A stretch of DNA of 7,547 nucleotides from Planctomycetota bacterium (GTDB taxonomy: Bacteria > Planctomycetota > UBA1135 > JALUZX01), in assembly GCA_027011425.1 (NCBI GenBank), contig JALUZX010000547.1:1-7547 (forward strand). The letters run 5' to 3'. Below the pieces are notes generated by a model, which did not search any database, had not been told where the DNA came from, and saw only the letters and a program-made list of their open reading frames with translations. Each line of letters begins with the position of its first letter. Position 1 is the first letter of the stretch. Below, in pieces: positions 5,801-7,547 of the stretch. The position numbers and the translations under genes are program-made.

Positions 5801-7509
5801 GGGCCCGGGAGGAATTCCGCCGCTGGGCCGAGGACGAGGCCGCCCAGAGAGAGAGGCTGGGAGGGGAGAATGCCGCCCTCCTCCGGGAACTCGAGGAAGT
5901 AAGGGCCCGGGAGAGGGGCCTCGAGTCGGAGGCGGCTCGGCTCCGGGAGAGGATCGCGGCCCTTGAAAAGGACGTAGCCGCCGGGGCCGATAGAATCCGT
6001 GCCCTCGAAGAGGAAAGGAAAGCCCTTGAAGGAAGGATTCATTCCATCCTGGGTGAACTGGAGGAAGCCCGGGAGAATGCGCGTGCGCTGGAACGGTCCA
6101 TGGCACGGGAGCGGGAGGCTTTCCTGGAAGAAGCCCGGAAGGCCCGGGCCCGCCGGAAGGAGTTGCTCCACCGCCTCCACGTGGAAAGAACGCGGGCCCG
6201 GGAGAGCCACCAGTGGCAGGTGGGGAGTTTTCTCCTGGACCGGATGAGGTTGCTCGGGGTCTACAAGACCCTTCAGAGGGGCTGGCGCAACCTGGCGGCC
6301 GAGACGGGACGGGCTTCCGGAAGAATAGGAACGCGGACCGGGAAGGTCCTCCTGGCGTCTTCGGGCGCGTTTCCTTCCCCGAGGGAATTCTCCCTTTACC
6401 TGGAAGGGCGCGCCCTGGAGAAGAGCGGTTTGCCGGTGGAGTGGCTCTGCTGGGGACGGGGAAGGGGGGCTTTCCCTGGAAAGAGACGGGTCCTCCCAAG
6501 GGACGGCCTGCTCCAGAAGAGGGACAGGTCCTTCTTCGCGAAGAGAAACCCGGAAGGAGCCCGGGCGGTGGAGTCCCTCCCTGTGGGTGACGAGTGGAAA
6601 GGGCGGATCTTCACTTTCGCCAGGACGGCCCGGGCCCTGGGCGCGCCTTTCCTCCAGGCCGCCGGCCTGGGTCTGGGGGCCTGGGAGGTCTTCGGCGCCC
6701 ACCTCCTGCTGGGAGTCCCTTACGGGATCTCCCTTTCCATGTGGGACCTGCAAAGACCAGGCGGGGAGGAGGAGAGGGTCAAGTGTAGGGCCCTCTTGGG
6801 TGGCGCCTCATCGGTTACGGTCGAAACGGAGGCGGCGGGCGGGGAGCTGGCCCGCCTGCTCGGGGAACCTCCGCCGGGGCTTCTGGTCCGGGGTGTGATT
6901 CCGGTAGAGGGGAAGAGAGGAACCCGGTCCGGAAGGTTCCGGGTCGCCGCCTTCGGGACGGTGGTTCCTGAGAGGGAACTCGCTCTTCTCCCCGAGGCCC
7001 TGGGGGTGGCCCTGGAGAAGGGGGCTGAGCTGGAGATCCGTTTCCACGGCGGGCCCGGGGAGGACCCGGACGGCCTGGAGGCCTGGGACACGCTCCTGGA
7101 GAGAGTCCGCGGACTCGGGCTCTCCGAGAGGTTTCTCTTCCCGGGAGATCCTTCTCCCGGGGAGATGGCCGGCATTCTGGGTGAAGCGGACCTTGTTGTG
7201 GAGGGAAGCCTGGACCCGGGCGGAACGGAGGGGCTGGTCTTTCTGGCGGGAGCCCTGGAAGCGGGGATTCCCGCCGCGGCTCCAAGGGAAGGAACCCTGG
7301 AGGACCTCCGGGAAGGCGGGGGATTGCGTCTCTATGAAAGGGGAGACGCCGCCGCCCTGGGGGACCTCCTTGCGGAACTTTCCACCAGGCCCGGGAGGGA
7401 AGAGGGGGAAGGACCTCTTCCGGCGGCCCGTCACTTTTTCAGACCCGAGGGGGTGGCCGCGTGGCGCGGCAAGGTCTCGAGCCCGGCGAGGGCCGGGCGG
7501 GGAGGGTGA
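2833..7509 (+). CDS. Three-domain glycosyltransferase (GT4-like / GT2 / coiled coil / GT4-like)
   Basis: A 1558-residue protein without signal peptide or membrane segment, probably cytoplasmic and acting in cell-surface glycan synthesis. Residues 1-375 form a GT4-like GT-B domain: HPGVKVERF (173-181), KG at 207-208, then PSFEEGGLYALLCAMASGKPV (280-300). Residues 385-620 are a Trp-rich helical region I do not recognise. Residues 625-855 form a GT2 (GT-A) domain: VTVLVPSYKHERFIARTLES, VVDDCSPDGT (Asp661, Asp662), LNSDD (711-714) as DxD-type metal/nucleotide site, VDW (Asp825) and YRLHETN (848-854). A helical part follows, then a coiled coil at about 995-1125 ending in SHQWQVGSFLLDRMR, reminiscent of the Ser/Trp-containing motif that often follows coiled coils in such fusions. 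Residues 1168-1545 are a second GT4-like domain. The usual two-Glu motif is incomplete in both GT-B domains, so only the GT2 domain looks fully equipped. Start is GTG, the only in-frame option after an upstream stop. The next glycosyltransferase gene begins directly at its stop. Confidence 0.85.
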   Translation: MKVLILLPRDKPRSLLDDLLLFALARAEALSGMGHQADLLSPEGTGGAWETLGEKIVQAGLPGLGEWTRRGARGRAAFLKKLKKEKYDLAEVVWGGGMELFLPCLEGVPFTARFSGPLLEEPGRSPGTLERELTRFLERSAGGRLAGFTAGSARLAGRVRERLRASCLYWVVHPGVKVERFRGGGNPSSSPGQGPVLCLLGGEEEEKGRFLADLVGPLLEEGKDLSFRVLAGRADSPAARAVEEALGGPDPAPGSFRLEEAPGEEALPGLLEECRAFLVPSFEEGGLYALLCAMASGKPVLVPESPWIYEYVRPEIDGLVLPGGKVEAFRGGLERILVDGKRAAALGEKARGRVEERFRVEETARTSLAFWVHAASLRGRGEPSKEDVPLGPGNWFQAWWAWGGPKVSHSLEKGPGGKPLLADLSLEELGFLERFLSRAWWEQGGDWDSPEAELLREIGALLEETARKARSWNEGRRPRETGLMALPPLDHPLFRESLADVFFQESWSVRPTGFYRAWVEKEAERSWFQEEGIQAFPLRKLVVLSAADFPSEILFRVLRRAYRESPLRRTFLEEDRAFFEEGEKGGIFRKAVEKLGLHFPLKRPPVFGKRSRGSKVFPSRDGSLPAVTVLVPSYKHERFIARTLESALGQTYPEVRVLVVDDCSPDGTVEKARSLADARLSVEVNETNLGLGRSLLSVLSRVETPYVALLNSDDLFHPERIAACVEALEGNPGAAVAATELVFSDSRDRALTAKNTPLVETGPRIRDLVVWYEQEIRGGDPPLDRTALDGLLRHNHLLTSSNIFCRTEYIREKASLFEDLLYTVDWCLFLESAREGRLLFIDRPLLAYRLHETNTMWFEEESRPGYVMEIHRLLSGFFRRMTGEGKGKEAARLALESAGKHGEVEGWFLFLAGLGLLPPVEEAPAWLKKRIGRIVSEKGLLREAARNGLDWLRLGNLLWEAEMFLPAETGAQACRLEKAGLEGRLRWAEGAREEFRRWAEDEAAQRERLGGENAALLRELEEVRARERGLESEAARLRERIAALEKDVAAGADRIRALEEERKALEGRIHSILGELEEARENARALERSMAREREAFLEEARKARARRKELLHRLHVERTRARESHQWQVGSFLLDRMRLLGVYKTLQRGWRNLAAETGRASGRIGTRTGKVLLASSGAFPSPREFSLYLEGRALEKSGLPVEWLCWGRGRGAFPGKRRVLPRDGLLQKRDRSFFAKRNPEGARAVESLPVGDEWKGRIFTFARTARALGAPFLQAAGLGLGAWEVFGAHLLLGVPYGISLSMWDLQRPGGEEERVKCRALLGGASSVTVETEAAGGELARLLGEPPPGLLVRGVIPVEGKRGTRSGRFRVAAFGTVVPERELALLPEALGVALEKGAELEIRFHGGPGEDPDGLEAWDTLLERVRGLGLSERFLFPGDPSPGEMAGILGEADLVVEGSLDPGGTEGLVFLAGALEAGIPAAAPREGTLEDLREGGGLRLYERGDAAALGDLLAELSTRPGREEGEGPLPAARHFFRPEGVAAWRGKVSSPARAGRGG
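3113..3122 (+). repeat. Run of ten G inside the glycosyltransferase gene
   Basis: Ten consecutive G encode part of Trp94-Gly95-Gly96-Gly97 in the first GT4-like domain. Loss or gain of one base would shift the frame and remove nearly the whole protein. Shorter runs of seven or eight G occur in the same gene at 3684-3690, 4037-4044, 4162-4168 and 5162-5168. In pathogens such as Neisseria and Campylobacter, G-runs in surface-glycan transferase genes cause phase variation; here the high GC content is a simpler explanation for the shorter ones. Confidence 0.6.
7501..7505 (+). promoter_or_regulatory. Ribosome binding site inside the end of the large glycosyltransferase gene
   Basis: GGAGG lies four bases before the ATG at 7510 and is part of the last sense codons of the preceding gene. 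Together with the directly adjoining stop and start codons it points to translational coupling of the two genes. Confidence 0.55.
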
Positions 7510-7547
7510 ATGGCGGGCCTTCTCTCCGTATGCGTCCCCACCTGGAA
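7510..7547 (+). CDS. Start of a probable GT2 glycosyltransferase, cut by the right edge
   Basis: ATG follows the TGA of the large glycosyltransferase gene without a gap. The 12 visible codons read MAGLLSVCVPTW, and the next codon starts with AA, so it is Asn or Lys. This matches the first beta strand of GT2 domains, which typically reads like VSVVIPTYN. The call rests only on this strand, the in-frame start, the good ribosome binding site and the glycosyltransferase gene before it. It would be the second gene of a surface-glycan operon. Confidence 0.6.
   Translation, partial: MAGLLSVCVPTW

Noticed and set aside
2722..6753. A 1343-residue open frame antisense to the glycosyltransferase gene
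   Set aside because: Its codons line up exactly with the sense codons, so it stays open only because the sense gene lacks TTA, CTA and TCA codons here. The first TCA (6808-6810) lies just beyond its start. The product is Pro/Gly/Arg-rich with no motif.

Overview
The window comes from a GC-rich bacterium. Third codon positions are mostly G or C, Arg is often AGG or CGG, and TTA, CTA and TCA codons are almost absent. I cannot name the phylum from sequence alone. There are four protein-coding genes, two cut by the window edges, and no RNA gene, insertion sequence or CRISPR array that I can see.

Left part (1-2312), minus strand. Reading in the direction of transcription, a DUF389-family membrane protein (345 aa, 2312 to 1275) is followed after 139 bases by a tryptophanase / beta-eliminating lyase (from 1135, running off the left edge). 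The short gap holds a hairpin, a weak promoter candidate and a striking 54-base purine-only leader just before the tryptophanase start. Together they look like a small amino-acid catabolism or indole-forming unit with a membrane protein of unknown function.

Middle part (2313-2832). This is a 520-base gap between divergent genes. It carries no credible gene, but it has two adjacent hairpins, an 18-base palindrome in a locally AT-rich patch, and short repeats facing both promoters. It looks like a regulatory region and marks the boundary between the catabolic pair and a surface-polysaccharide locus.

Right part (2833-7547), plus strand. A very large protein (1558 aa) combines a GT4-like glycosyltransferase domain, an undescribed Trp-rich helical region, a GT2 glycosyltransferase domain, a helical region, a long coiled coil and a second GT4-like domain. 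A further gene begins directly at its stop codon; only 12 codons are visible, but they match the start of a GT2 glycosyltransferase. This is probably the first part of an operon making a cell-surface glycan.

The most interesting points are the three-domain glycosyltransferase fusion, in which the GT2 module looks intact while both GT-B modules have lost parts of their usual catalytic motif, a run of ten G inside that gene, and the purine-only leader of the tryptophanase gene.
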